A stretch of DNA of 32,541 nucleotides, from NCBI GenBank assembly GCA_038881635.1, contig JAVZPJ010000008.1, positions 1 through 32,541 of the forward strand, read 5' to 3'. This document shows, piece by piece, positions 25,245 through 32,541 of the stretch. A model generated the notes under the pieces. The model was not told where the DNA came from. It worked only from the letters and a program-made list of their open reading frames with translations, and made no database searches. Made by a program: the position numbers and the translations under genes. The first letter of the stretch is position 1, and every line of letters begins with the position of its first letter. This stretch comes from Sulfolobales archaeon (GTDB taxonomy: Archaea > Thermoproteota > Thermoprotei_A > Sulfolobales > AG1).

Positions 25245-26033
25245 CTAATCTATCACGCTCCCATATATGGTATCGATCCCGAGTTCTCTAGCTCTCTCAA
25301 GAGCTTCTCTATCTATATTTATAGCTATGATTACTATCCTCCTCACATTGCCGATAAGCTGTCTCGTTCTCTCAACCTTGTCATATAGCCAGTCTATATC
25401 TTCTCTCTCAGCTCTTGATTTAACCTCTATCACTGTCACACCTCCGTCTTCTATGATCACGTCGAACTCGTATCTAGCTCCTCTAATACCTAGTCTTCCT
25501 TCAAGATCTGTATATATGAATCTTCTAGCTTTCTCAGGATCTATACCCAGCCTAGCTAGATTATCCTTATAAAGAGATAAGATTGTCTTCTCAAGATCTC
25601 TTCCAACACGCTTCCCAAGACTTCCGATAGCGATTCTGAGTTCTATCAGTGTTCTACCATGTTCTTCTAGCATCTTACTATGTTCTTCTAATATTCTACT
25701 GTGCTTCTCCAATATCTTCGTATGCCCCTCTAATATTCTACTATGTTCTTTCAGTATCTTGCTATGTTCTTCTAATATTCTGGTGTGTTCTTCTAATACC
25801 CTACTATGTTCTTCTAGTATCTTACTGTGTTCTTTCAGTATTTTGCTGTGCTCTTCTAATATTTCTCTGTTCTTCCTCAGTTCTTCTAAAATGCTTTTCA
25901 GAACCTCAGAGATCTTCTCTAAAGCTGTTCCAAGCTTTATTATATCCTCTCTCTTACTCTCCTCAATAGCCTCCTTCACAATCCTCTTAATCTCGCCTAG
26001 GATCTTCTCAGCATTCTCAGCACTACTACTCAA
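25245..26033 (-). CDS. Coiled-coil protein with PD-(D/E)XK nuclease-like domain
   Basis: A 262-residue protein in two parts. Residues 57-126 are ten consecutive heptads close to KILEEHS, forming a regular coiled coil with conserved His and Ser. Residues from about 150 form a PD-(D/E)XK-like domain: E189 and D191 in YEFDV, and E203 and K205 in VIEVKS. This resembles the archaeal COG5493/DUF3782-type proteins of unknown role. The TTG start is preceded by a TATA-like GTATTTAATAG at about 26063-26073, implying a near-leaderless transcript. It is alone on its transcript. Nuclease activity is inferred from the motif only. Confidence 0.82.
   Translation of the reverse strand: MSSSAENAEKILGEIKRIVKEAIEESKREDIIKLGTALEKISEVLKSILEELRKNREILEEHSKILKEHSKILEEHSRVLEEHTRILEEHSKILKEHSRILEGHTKILEKHSRILEEHSKMLEEHGRTLIELRIAIGSLGKRVGRDLEKTILSLYKDNLARLGIDPEKARRFIYTDLEGRLGIRGARYEFDVIIEDGGVTVIEVKSRAEREDIDWLYDKVERTRQLIGNVRRIVIIAINIDREALERARELGIDTIYGSVID
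25656..25865 (-). repeat. Ten tandem 21-bp repeats encoding coiled-coil heptads
   Basis: This is a coding minisatellite inside the preceding gene. Each unit encodes one heptad of type KILEEHS. Units differ mainly at third positions and at a few codons (Lys/Arg, Glu/Lys, Ser/Thr). The 21-bp period keeps the frame, so unit loss or gain would only change coil length. Confidence 0.9.
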
Positions 26034-26238
26034 ACAAGTCCCGATAGAAGTTATACCTCGCCTCTATTAAATACAATATGAGCACATCGACTCATATGTT
26101 CACAGGCTACACTCACATTTCTTCCTCGGATATTTTGGTTTGATATTTAGCTTGAGAGCGTCTGCGATTGGGATTACAGGCCTTATGAGGAGCTCTTTGA
26201 TTAAGAGAAGATAATAGAAGTGTTGCTCCAAGCCGTTC

Positions 26239-26274
26239 AGGACTAAAAACCAGGTGAAAACCCTGTGCTGTCCT
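26239..26274 (+). other. Nested hairpin with GAAA tetraloop
   Basis: Outer arms AGGAC (26239-26243) and GTCCT (26270-26274) enclose an inner stem CAGGT-GAAA-ACC(C)TG (26251-26265) with one bulged C and a GNRA-type loop. It lies in the 259-bp gap downstream of rnhB (which is on the minus strand). It may be a small structured RNA or a 3'-end structure; support is only the fold. Confidence 0.3.
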
Positions 26275-26292
26275 AGGAGAACTTACAGAGAT

Positions 26293-27024
26293 CTAGGACG
26301 GGAGATGGTTTTTAGGAGTTCTGTCTTCTGGTTGAGTGTTTTCTTCTTTGTTTTTATTGTTTTTTATCTTTTCATGTAGCATGTACTTGTCTAGAGTAGG
26401 TGTTATCTCCTGGATCTGCTTTTTATATGTGCTCCACTTCCTTCTTATGAGATATCCTCCGAGTTCTCTTGCTAGTTCTTTGTTTTCCTCCAGCCATTTT
26501 AGTGTTCTTATATCTGATGGATAGCCGGATCCTATGTCTCCAAGAGTTCTTCTAATGCTATCTAGGTGCCAGTCTCTTAGAACCTTAGCTATTATACTTG
26601 CTGCTGCTACTATCAGATGCTTCTCCTCTGCTTCGGCTTCTACATGAACTTCTTTAACTCCTCTGATTCTCTTTAGAATTTCTTCGGTTTTCTTCTCTGG
26701 TTCTACAGCATCGGTGTAGATCTTGTGAGGACATTCTCCTAGACTTATGCAGGCTGTCTCTATGATATTTCTGAAGGTTTCGATCTCTAGTTTATTTAGA
26801 TTAGATCTGTCGATCTCGTAGGGTGATACTACTCTTACTATAACAAGTCTTGCTATAGAGAGCAGTTCTTGGAAGATCCTCTCTCTCTTAGACCTCGAAA
26901 GCTTCTTACTATCTCTCACACCTATCTCAATAAGCTTCTGCATATCGCATTCTCTGATAACGACTCCCGCGATAACCATAGAACCTATGAGAGAACCTCT
27001 ACCAGCTTCATCTAAGCCCATCAC
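26293..27024 (-). CDS. rnhB: Ribonuclease HII
   Basis: This enzyme cuts the RNA strand of RNA-DNA hybrids and removes ribonucleotides from DNA. The active site begins at D5 and E6 in GLDEAGRG, with further acidic residues in IYTDAVE and VLRDWHLD. SKKLSRSKRE and AASIIAKVLRD are family motifs. The 243 residues end in a lysine- and asparagine-rich tail beyond the usual archaeal end. The start is GTG 27024 or the adjacent ATG 27021. Confidence 0.95.
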   Translation of the reverse strand: MMGLDEAGRGSLIGSMVIAGVVIRECDMQKLIEIGVRDSKKLSRSKRERIFQELLSIARLVIVRVVSPYEIDRSNLNKLEIETFRNIIETACISLGECPHKIYTDAVEPEKKTEEILKRIRGVKEVHVEAEAEEKHLIVAAASIIAKVLRDWHLDSIRRTLGDIGSGYPSDIRTLKWLEENKELARELGGYLIRRKWSTYKKQIQEITPTLDKYMLHEKIKNNKNKEENTQPEDRTPKNHLPS

Positions 27025-27593
27025 ATGGTTATCGCAAGCTATATCTCATAACCTGAGTAAGTATAATAACCCTTCGGAATAATAACTTTAATGAGATGAT
27101 GAGTGACTCCAATAATGATAGGATGATTAGTGGACGACGGCTCTGAAGTTAGAGTATGAGGTTTTAATACATAAACATGTTTTAAAGTATTTCAACAAAC
27201 ACTCTTAGTATGCCATGAAAGATCACTAATAGTAGGATGAGTAATAGATCACTAGGATTAGGAGGAGGTTAGAAGCAGGATGTAGAATACAATCATATCT
27301 AGGATATCTACTGGTTAGAAATTCTCCTAGGTTCTGCAGAGTGTGTTCATAGTAATGCTAATAAGAATTATTGAATTGAGATAAACACTAGATTCGTGAG
27401 TTCTCTCTCTAGAGTGTTCCGGCTAGATATAGATTCCAGCCGGTTTTCCAAGAGATTTTAATCTTGAGAATGAAGGGTTATTCTCGGGTTTTATCATTAT
27501 TATCATTATTATCCTACTCCTCTGGGCATCTTATATTTTTGATAGATCCTTGTGTAGAAGAAGAGTTGAGAGTCTTATACAGTGTTCTGGGTG
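27025..27593. other. 569-bp intergenic region with an sRNA candidate
   Basis: No protein gene is supported. The region holds the C/D box candidate at 27096-27146, a partial direct repeat (AGATCACTA near 27221 and 27247) and a CCGGCT/AGCCGG hairpin followed by TTTT at 27419-27447. A TATTATCAT-type repeat occurs near 27494-27512. Confidence 0.4.
27096..27146 (+). ncRNA. Candidate C/D box sRNA
   Basis: The archaeal C/D box layout is complete. C box ATGATGA is at 27096-27102, guide 1 of 12 nt at 27103-27114, and D' as ATGA at 27115-27118. A 4-nt spacer follows, then C' as ATGATTA at 27123-27129, guide 2 of 13 nt at 27130-27142 and D box CTGA at 27143-27146. C and D are perfect, while D' and C' have one mismatch each. 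A TATA-like GTATAATA at 27061-27068 gives a start near 27090. Guide 2 contains GACGACGGC, complementary to GCCGUCGUC of the conserved 16S rRNA helix 34 region. The D+5 rule would place 2'-O-methylation on the G of GCCG, about E. coli G1061. Guide 1 target unknown. Confidence 0.6.
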
Positions 27594-28940
27594 TTATTTT
27601 TTCACAGGTTTTGAGACTAGTTTTTCTAGAGGTATTCTAGCTGATTCTACTCCTCTTATCATCCATAGTAGTGATGCTATGAATCCTATCATCCATAGTA
27701 GTGTTGCGATGTAGAGGAATTGAAGTGCTGTTATGCTTGCCTCAGCTAGTACTACTATAGTGTTTGCAAGCCATGCTATTCCTGTGTTGAGACCTACTAC
27801 CGAGGCTCTGACACCTGTTGGGAATAACTCGCTTTCGAGAGCGCTTAGAGATGCCCAAGCCCATTCTGCGAATATCATGTTTATGAGTAGTGCTGCTAGG
27901 TATATGCCTAGTTCTTTTTCTAGCATGTATAAGATTGTTAGTGCTAGTGCTGTTGCTAAGCCTCCTAGATATGAGTAGAGTGTTGCATGTCTTCTGCTTC
28001 TGTCTATGAGTGGTATTAGTATGAATGCTCCTACTGATGCTCCTAGATTTGATATGAGTATTATCATTGGAGTGCTTTCAATGCCGTATCTGAAGTCTTG
28101 TGCGTATGGTGCGTAGTATGCTATCATGTTGTATGTGAGAATTTGTGTGAATGTTAGTATGATCAGGATCGCGAGTCTGAATAGGTATTCTCCTGATCTG
28201 GTTATATCTCTCAAACCTATCTCTCTAGATCCTCTCTCTATTGAAGTATTTGATGCCTGCTGAGATGGTTTTAAACCTGTTAGTCTGTGTATTATTTCAA
28301 AAGCTTTCTCACTTCTTCCTCTCTCGATAAGCCATCTAGGAGATTCCGGTATGTGGATTCTTGCTAGAGCTACTAGTGATATTAGTACTAGAGCTGAGAG
28401 TGCTAGAGATCTTATCTGGGTTTCCACGTCTTGGTAGAGTCCTGTGTATATCAGGGCTAGACCTGCTATTATGAAGGCTCCTATATTCCAGAAGTTTGCT
28501 GAGAGCATTATAGCTTTGCCTCTATCTCTCGCCGGGATCATCTCGGCTAGAGCTGAGTATGCAGCTCCTACCTCTCCACCTACTCCTAGGTTTATTAGTG
28601 ATGTTGATATTATGAGTGCTTCATATATTCTGTGTAGTAGGAGGAATAATACTGTTCCTATGAAGTATATTGCTAGAGATGTTATGAGGAGAATTCTTCT
28701 GCCGAAGAGATCTGCTAGCCTGCCCAGAGCTATGGCACCTATCATGAATGCTAGAGAGTTTATAGCTAGAACATATATGGCGATGTCGGGTGCTATGAGG
28801 TATAGAGATGCGGGAACTATAGAGAATAGAACTCCATCTAGAAAGAATGTTGCTGATATGATTATGAAAAGCTTCCAATGACCAGATCTCCAGGAGGATC
28901 TATCAAGCATCTCTTGAGCCATGTTCAGTATATCGCTCAA
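27594..28940 (-). CDS. MFS transporter, sugar/metabolite porter type
   Basis: A 448-residue major facilitator with about 12 membrane helices. The loop 2-3 motif is GRLADLFGRR, and PESPRWLIERGR at the centre is typical of the sugar-porter branch, which also includes organic-acid and aromatic-acid carriers. A second GxxxDRxRR-like motif occurs as IPLIDRSRRH. The TTG start follows GGTGATT, a full match to the anti-Shine-Dalgarno region, 5 nt after GGTG. It follows the membrane protein gene by 236 nt on the same strand. The substrate cannot be told from sequence. Confidence 0.9.
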   Translation of the reverse strand: MSDILNMAQEMLDRSSWRSGHWKLFIIISATFFLDGVLFSIVPASLYLIAPDIAIYVLAINSLAFMIGAIALGRLADLFGRRILLITSLAIYFIGTVLFLLLHRIYEALIISTSLINLGVGGEVGAAYSALAEMIPARDRGKAIMLSANFWNIGAFIIAGLALIYTGLYQDVETQIRSLALSALVLISLVALARIHIPESPRWLIERGRSEKAFEIIHRLTGLKPSQQASNTSIERGSREIGLRDITRSGEYLFRLAILIILTFTQILTYNMIAYYAPYAQDFRYGIESTPMIILISNLGASVGAFILIPLIDRSRRHATLYSYLGGLATALALTILYMLEKELGIYLAALLINMIFAEWAWASLSALESELFPTGVRASVVGLNTGIAWLANTIVVLAEASITALQFLYIATLLWMIGFIASLLWMIRGVESARIPLEKLVSKPVKK

Positions 28941-29176
28941 GGAATCACCGTTATCAGGTGTGGTAAGTCTGCTTATAAGATTTCTATAGGTGGCATATAG
29001 ATGAATTGGGATATCACTCGATCTCTCAAGATCTCGTCAGAGCTTATAGTCTGAGTGTTCTTCTCTAGAGTAGTGTTTTGAGGGTAGAGCTTATCTTATA
29101 TAGATGTAGGTTCATACTTTTAATAGAGATCTCTGTAGAGTTTTAGAAGAATATCTGGGTTTACTTATTCTAGGTT

Positions 29177-29701
29177 TTAAGAGATTCTTTTGAGCAGCTC
29201 TGTCAAGCTTATGATCTTTATCGTGTTTCCTGCGAGACTGAGGTAGAGAGCTGTAGTGGTGTAGTTAAGTAGAGCTAGGCTTATGGTGAAGATTAGGATT
29301 CCTGAGAAAAAGATCCATGAGGCTTGTTTAGAGTAGTAGCCGTAGTCGATTCTCAGAAACCATCCTACGAAGAGTTCGAATAGATATGCTGTGAATAGTA
29401 GTTTGAAAACATAAGCTATAGGATTAGAGGATCCTATGATCAGGAGTAGAGCTGAAACACCTATAGCTATGCCCAGAGGAGCTATGTAAGTCATAGCTCT
29501 TCTAGAGTGCTCAACTCCATTAATATAATAGTAGTATGCGATAAATGCTAGTACTAGGAGTAGGATGCCTCCAGAGATCCCTGTTAATGTGAAGATCGCG
29601 TTTAAGCCGTGGAGTAGAGCTAGTACTATGAAAACCTCTATTATTAGAGATGCTATAATGCTTATGATAGTAGCTTTCTTAAAATAACTTGATCTAGCCA
29701 T
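29177..29701 (-). CDS. Hypothetical integral membrane protein
   Basis: A 174-residue protein with five or six hydrophobic helices: about residues 10-32, 42-60, 70-90, 94-116, 127-147 and 150-166. No catalytic motif or named family is recognised. The ATG start has AGGTG 6 nt upstream. It lies between the S66 peptidase (202 nt upstream) and the MFS transporter on the same strand, so a transport-related role is possible but unproven. Confidence 0.8.
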   Translation of the reverse strand: MARSSYFKKATIISIIASLIIEVFIVLALLHGLNAIFTLTGISGGILLLVLAFIAYYYYINGVEHSRRAMTYIAPLGIAIGVSALLLIIGSSNPIAYVFKLLFTAYLFELFVGWFLRIDYGYYSKQASWIFFSGILIFTISLALLNYTTTALYLSLAGNTIKIISLTELLKRIS

Positions 29702-29903
29702 TTAACACACCTGTAGGACACGCCCGTGATATAAGTTGCTACTAATATTATATGCATCTGATTCTTCTCCGGCTTTCTAGGATGAGGTTCTCGGTTTGGG
29801 TATTAAGAGTTAAGTAGGAAACCTATGATCTGTAGCTTCTCTGATGAGTGATTCTAGTGAGGATCTTATGTGATCTGTGGATCTCTCTGCTTGAGAGGGT
29901 TTT

Positions 29904-30893
29904 CTATTCGACAGCTGGTTCTTCCATGTATACTACTCCTTCATCTGCGTCCATGGTTATTCTAGAACCTATTGCGAGTGGGTATACATAGTGTCCGTGT
30001 TCATCTCCTCCGTGGCAGCATGGGAAGTTTAGGAATGATGGTGTTTTTATATATCTTCTAGCTCTATCTATTATGACTTCTTCGATGCTTGGAGCGGGTG
30101 TTTTTGCTTCGGGTTCTGGGAATTCTCCGAAGATTACTCCTGAGGCTTTCTGTAGGTGTTCTCCTAGGGCTAGTGTTGTGAGGTAGTTATCTATTCTCCA
30201 GGCGTCTTCTCTGATGTCTTCTAGGAATACTATTTTATTCTCTGTATTCACTCTATAAGGTGTGCCTTGGATTAGTGTGAATAGTATTAGATTGCCTCCT
30301 ACAATTTCTCCAGAGGTTTTTCCAGGGTTTATTGTTTTTGGGAAGGCTCCGTCTTCTGGATGTCTTAGCTCTAGTGTTTCTCCTTGTAGGATCTTTATAA
30401 CCATCTCTAGATTTCTCTTAAATCTTTCTAGACCGATCTCGTCGCCGAGCTTGGGAGTTGTAGCGATCATCTCACCATGTATGCTTATAAGTCCTGTTCT
30501 AGAGTAGAGAGCATTCTGAAGAGCTGTTATATCGCTGAAGCCTATCAAAGGTTTTGGATTTCTAGCGATCAGATCATAATCTATGTAGTCTAGAAGTCTC
30601 AAACCTCCAGCACCTCCTCTAACACACCATATCACATCTATATCTTCTCTTCTGAAACCTTCGATAAGATCTCTTACTCTCACCTCCTCCGGTGCTGAGA
30701 GATACCATTTTCTCAGAGCATATCTAACACTGTCTCCGAAGACTATGTTAAACCCGTATTTTCTCAAGATCTCTACTCCCATGCTAAGGTTCATCTCAGG
30801 ATACACAGGATAACTTGAAGGAGCTATGAGAAGAACTCTCGCTCCAGACCTGATCTTAGGAGGTTTAATTCTTGTTCTCAGAATGATCACCAT
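29904..30893 (-). CDS. S66 family serine peptidase (LD-carboxypeptidase/MccF-like)
   Basis: A 329-residue protein of the S66 family. The nucleophile is S120 in GFSDITAL, the glutamate is probably in FLEDIRED, and the histidine is in the late GHYVYPLAIGS segment. The N terminus VLLIAPSS and RGGAGGLRLLDYID are family motifs. S66 enzymes cleave murein tetrapeptides or peptide-nucleotide antibiotics; archaea have no murein, so recycling or detoxifying of peptides is more likely. ATG 30893 is used, but GGTG directly after it lies 6 nt before an in-frame CTG (residue 5), an alternative start. It precedes the membrane protein and MFS genes on the same strand. Confidence 0.9.
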   Translation of the reverse strand: MVIILRTRIKPPKIRSGARVLLIAPSSYPVYPEMNLSMGVEILRKYGFNIVFGDSVRYALRKWYLSAPEEVRVRDLIEGFRREDIDVIWCVRGGAGGLRLLDYIDYDLIARNPKPLIGFSDITALQNALYSRTGLISIHGEMIATTPKLGDEIGLERFKRNLEMVIKILQGETLELRHPEDGAFPKTINPGKTSGEIVGGNLILFTLIQGTPYRVNTENKIVFLEDIREDAWRIDNYLTTLALGEHLQKASGVIFGEFPEPEAKTPAPSIEEVIIDRARRYIKTPSFLNFPCCHGGDEHGHYVYPLAIGSRITMDADEGVVYMEEPAVE

Positions 30894-31241
30894 ATAACGA
30901 GTTAGAACATAAAGATTAAAAATAACGATCGCTTCTAGAGATCTCCTAAACCACTCCCATGATAATTAAAGATGCAGTGAGAAGAACTCTTCTCCACCAC
31001 TCATTATTTAGAAACCTCTCAGAATCAGACTTGATATACTCGTGTTTTAGAGATTTCAGAGGAAATACAAGTCAGAGAAGGTTTAGATAGCGATGTGTTT
31101 TATCTAAGAAATAAAAAGTGTGGTGCGGAGCTAGGTATCTGCTTAAGCATATTAAAAGCTGTGTATCTAGTGTTATTCTGCCGGTAAAGATCTTGATCAT
31201 ACGGTTATACCTACATGCTCTATGGCTTTAGTAAAAACGTT
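30894..31241. other. 348-bp region without a supported gene
   Basis: AT-rich sequence with stops in all frames and no family recognised. Just before 31242 a short frame around 31172-31245 reads YSAGKDLDHTVIPTCSMALV. It may be a frameshifted part of the pseudogene that follows. Confidence 0.35.
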
Positions 31242-31544
31242 ATGGTGATTCCGCTTGTCAGTAGAAGAAGGATCTGAGATTCTGATCATGCTCTCATCTT
31301 CTCCTCTTCTCTTAGCATTATTGGCTTGAATATAGGTTATCCCATTGTACTAAGACCACCATACTATGGTTAGCTAGAGTATCTCTCATATCAAACCATA
31401 TCCTATGATGGTATTGTAGAGGTACTACTATGAGGAGGAATTGTAGGTTATAATGTGAGGTGGGTTATATTAGATAGCCTAAGAGCAAAAGATCTTTTAA
31501 AGATCTATAGGGTTTTTGAGAAGCTATATATAGCTAGTTTTTAA
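31242..31544 (+). pseudogene. Decayed gene with three in-frame stops
   Basis: One frame is protein-like for 100 codons but is broken by TGA (31275), TAG (31371) and TGA (31431), ending at TAA 31542-31544. Its pieces read MVIPLVSRRRI, DSDHALIFSSSLSIIGLNIG, YPIVLRPPYYG, LEYLSYQTISYDGIVEVLL and then GGIVGYNVRWVILDSLRAKD. Each stop is one base from a plausible sense codon, as expected for decay. I do not recognise the family. Confidence 0.5.
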
Positions 31545-31547
31545 GAT

Positions 31548-31982
31548 CTAATACTCTCTGAGAAGTCTACCATAGGGTATTCTATCTTTAACACCTATAC
31601 TTCTTAAGGCCAGCCACATGCTAGCAGTATTACTACTTATAACAGGTATTCCTAGTCTACTCTCTAGAGCTTCTATGATCTCTATAGTTCTAAAATTAGT
31701 ACAGCTTATAAATAGAGCGTCTGCTCTTAGATCTCTTATTGCTTCTAGTGCTAGCCTGTATGCAGTCCATGGAGGTAGCCTGCCTATCTCGGTATTCTTA
31801 CGAATTCCTAAGCCTTTAATCCTTAGAACTCTAAAACCTTGATCTTCTAGAAATCTTCTCTCCCTCTCATTAATCTCTTCGATATAAGGTGTTGCCACAA
31901 CGATCTCTCTAGCTCCTAGAGTTTTAAGAGCTTCAATGACAGCTTGAGCTGTAGTAATACTTATGATACCGCTAACCCGGAC
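31548..31982 (-). pseudogene. Asp/Glu racemase/maleate isomerase-like fragment (C-terminal half)
   Basis: The frame encodes about the last 144 residues of an Asp/Glu racemase-superfamily protein that is normally about 240. Family motifs are ALKTLGAREIVVATPYIEEIN, then ADALFISCTNFRTIEIIE, where the second catalytic cysteine lies in SCTNF, and GIPVISSNTASMW. The N-terminal half, with the first catalytic cysteine, is missing. The frame reaches only to about 31982, where a TAA interrupts it and the sequence becomes a plus-strand LivF gene. A usual start would be GTG 31898. The product is unlikely to be active. Confidence 0.8.
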
Positions 31983-32521
31983 TTATACTATTCGAAGGAT
32001 TAGATATAACAAGATTAGAAGCTCATGAGATTGTTGAGAGAGGTATTATACATGTTCCAGAAGGTAGAAGATTATTTCCTCTCATGACTGTCTACGAGAA
32101 TCTAATGCTTGGAGCATTTAATAGAAGAGCTAGGAGGAATTTTAAAGATAATCTTGAGAAAGTTCTCAATATATTTCCTATACTAAGAGAGAGACTTACA
32201 CAGAAGGCAGGCACGTTAAGTGGTGGGGAGCAGCAGATGCTTGCTATAGCTAGAGGATTAATTGCTGAGCCAAGACTTCTGATACTTGATGAGCCAAGTC
32301 TAGGTCTAAGTCCTAGGGTGATCGAGCAGATCTTTCAGAAAATTAAAGAGCTTAGAGAGAAAGAAGATATAACTATAATGCTTATCGAGCAGAATGTTGT
32401 AAAAGCTTTAGAGATATCAGATTACGCATATATCATAGAGATGGGAAGCGTAGTAAGAGAGGGAGATCCTGAGAAGCTACTAAGAGATCCCGAGATTAGA
32501 AAAGTGTATCTAGGAGTATAA
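31976..32521 (+). pseudogene. livF: LivF-like ABC transporter ATPase, N-terminally truncated
   Basis: This matches LivF, an ATPase of branched-chain amino acid ABC importers. Present are HVPEGRRLFP, the signature LSGGEQQMLAIARGL, Walker B LLILDEPSLGLSP, and MLIEQNV in the switch region. The frame starts abruptly at GLILFEGLDITRLEAHEIV (31979), so about 50-60 residues including Walker A are missing. The first ATG is 32084. Without the P-loop it cannot hydrolyse ATP. The break coincides with the break of the racemase fragment on the other strand. No permease or LivG gene is in the window. Confidence 0.85.
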
Positions 32522-32541
32522 TTTATCATCTAGAAATCTCA

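Noticed and set aside
25649-25969. Long plus-strand open frames rich in Cys, Ser and Leu across the 21-bp repeats, and a CRISPR-like look
   Set aside because: They are antisense shadows of the heptad repeats; units are contiguous with no unique spacers, so it is not a CRISPR array.
27419-27447. CCGGCT/AGCCGG hairpin followed by TTTT, like a bacterial terminator
   Set aside because: The stem is only 6 bp with a 13-nt loop, archaea do not depend on such hairpins, and no plus-strand gene precedes it.
29842-29895. TGATGA resembling a C box
   Set aside because: No D box at proper distance and no C'/D' pair.

Overview
The window is chromosomal DNA of a thermophilic archaeon, most likely a Thermoproteota (crenarchaeal, Desulfurococcales-like) species. 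The evidence is a crenarchaeal-type XPF nuclease without a helicase, TrpB2, a tetraether lipid synthase, Nob1, archaeal LeuRS, TATA-type promoters, many TTG and GTG starts, and Shine-Dalgarno sites of the form GGTG placed 5-7 nt before the start. The exact genus is not determinable. No tRNA, rRNA, CRISPR array or intact insertion sequence was seen.

Layout. (1) 1-5328: a partial gene running off the left edge, then leuS, a class V aminotransferase and thiL on the plus strand. (2) 5455-8771: a Tes-type radical SAM protein, converging on a DUF1512 membrane protein plus a small membrane zinc protein. (3) 8842-10885: methionine aminopeptidase and a dipeptidase, divergently transcribed. (4) 11134-13534: an orphan DNA methylase, NAD kinase and Nob1. 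(5) 13548-16609, minus strand: PhoH-KH ATPase, a COG3199 NAD-kinase-like protein and XPF. (6) 16839-18892, minus strand: trpB2 followed by a ParB-like protein that I identify as a probable free-serine kinase (SerK). (7) 19051-20603: a HEPN/MNT toxin-antitoxin pair whose HEPN frame is broken at a T6 run and whose promoter sits in a perfect 22-bp palindrome, then a gene-poor stretch. (8) 20604-25149: two radical SAM/SPASM enzymes and an acyl-CoA synthetase. (9) 25245-27146: a coiled-coil nuclease, RNase HII and a candidate C/D box sRNA. (10) 27594-30893, minus strand: an MFS transporter, a membrane protein and an S66 peptidase. (11) 31242-32521: decayed and truncated genes (an unrecognised pseudogene, a racemase fragment, a LivF fragment).

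Most striking points. TrpB2 enzymes use O-phosphoserine, and the adjacent SerK-like protein would make it from serine, so the pair could be a self-contained phosphoserine route to tryptophan. The SerK, COG3199 and methionine aminopeptidase genes lack a usual start codon at their conserved N termini. The C/D box candidate carries a guide that matches a universally conserved part of 16S rRNA. Two unrelated genes are both truncated at one point near 31976, which marks a rearrangement or an assembly join.
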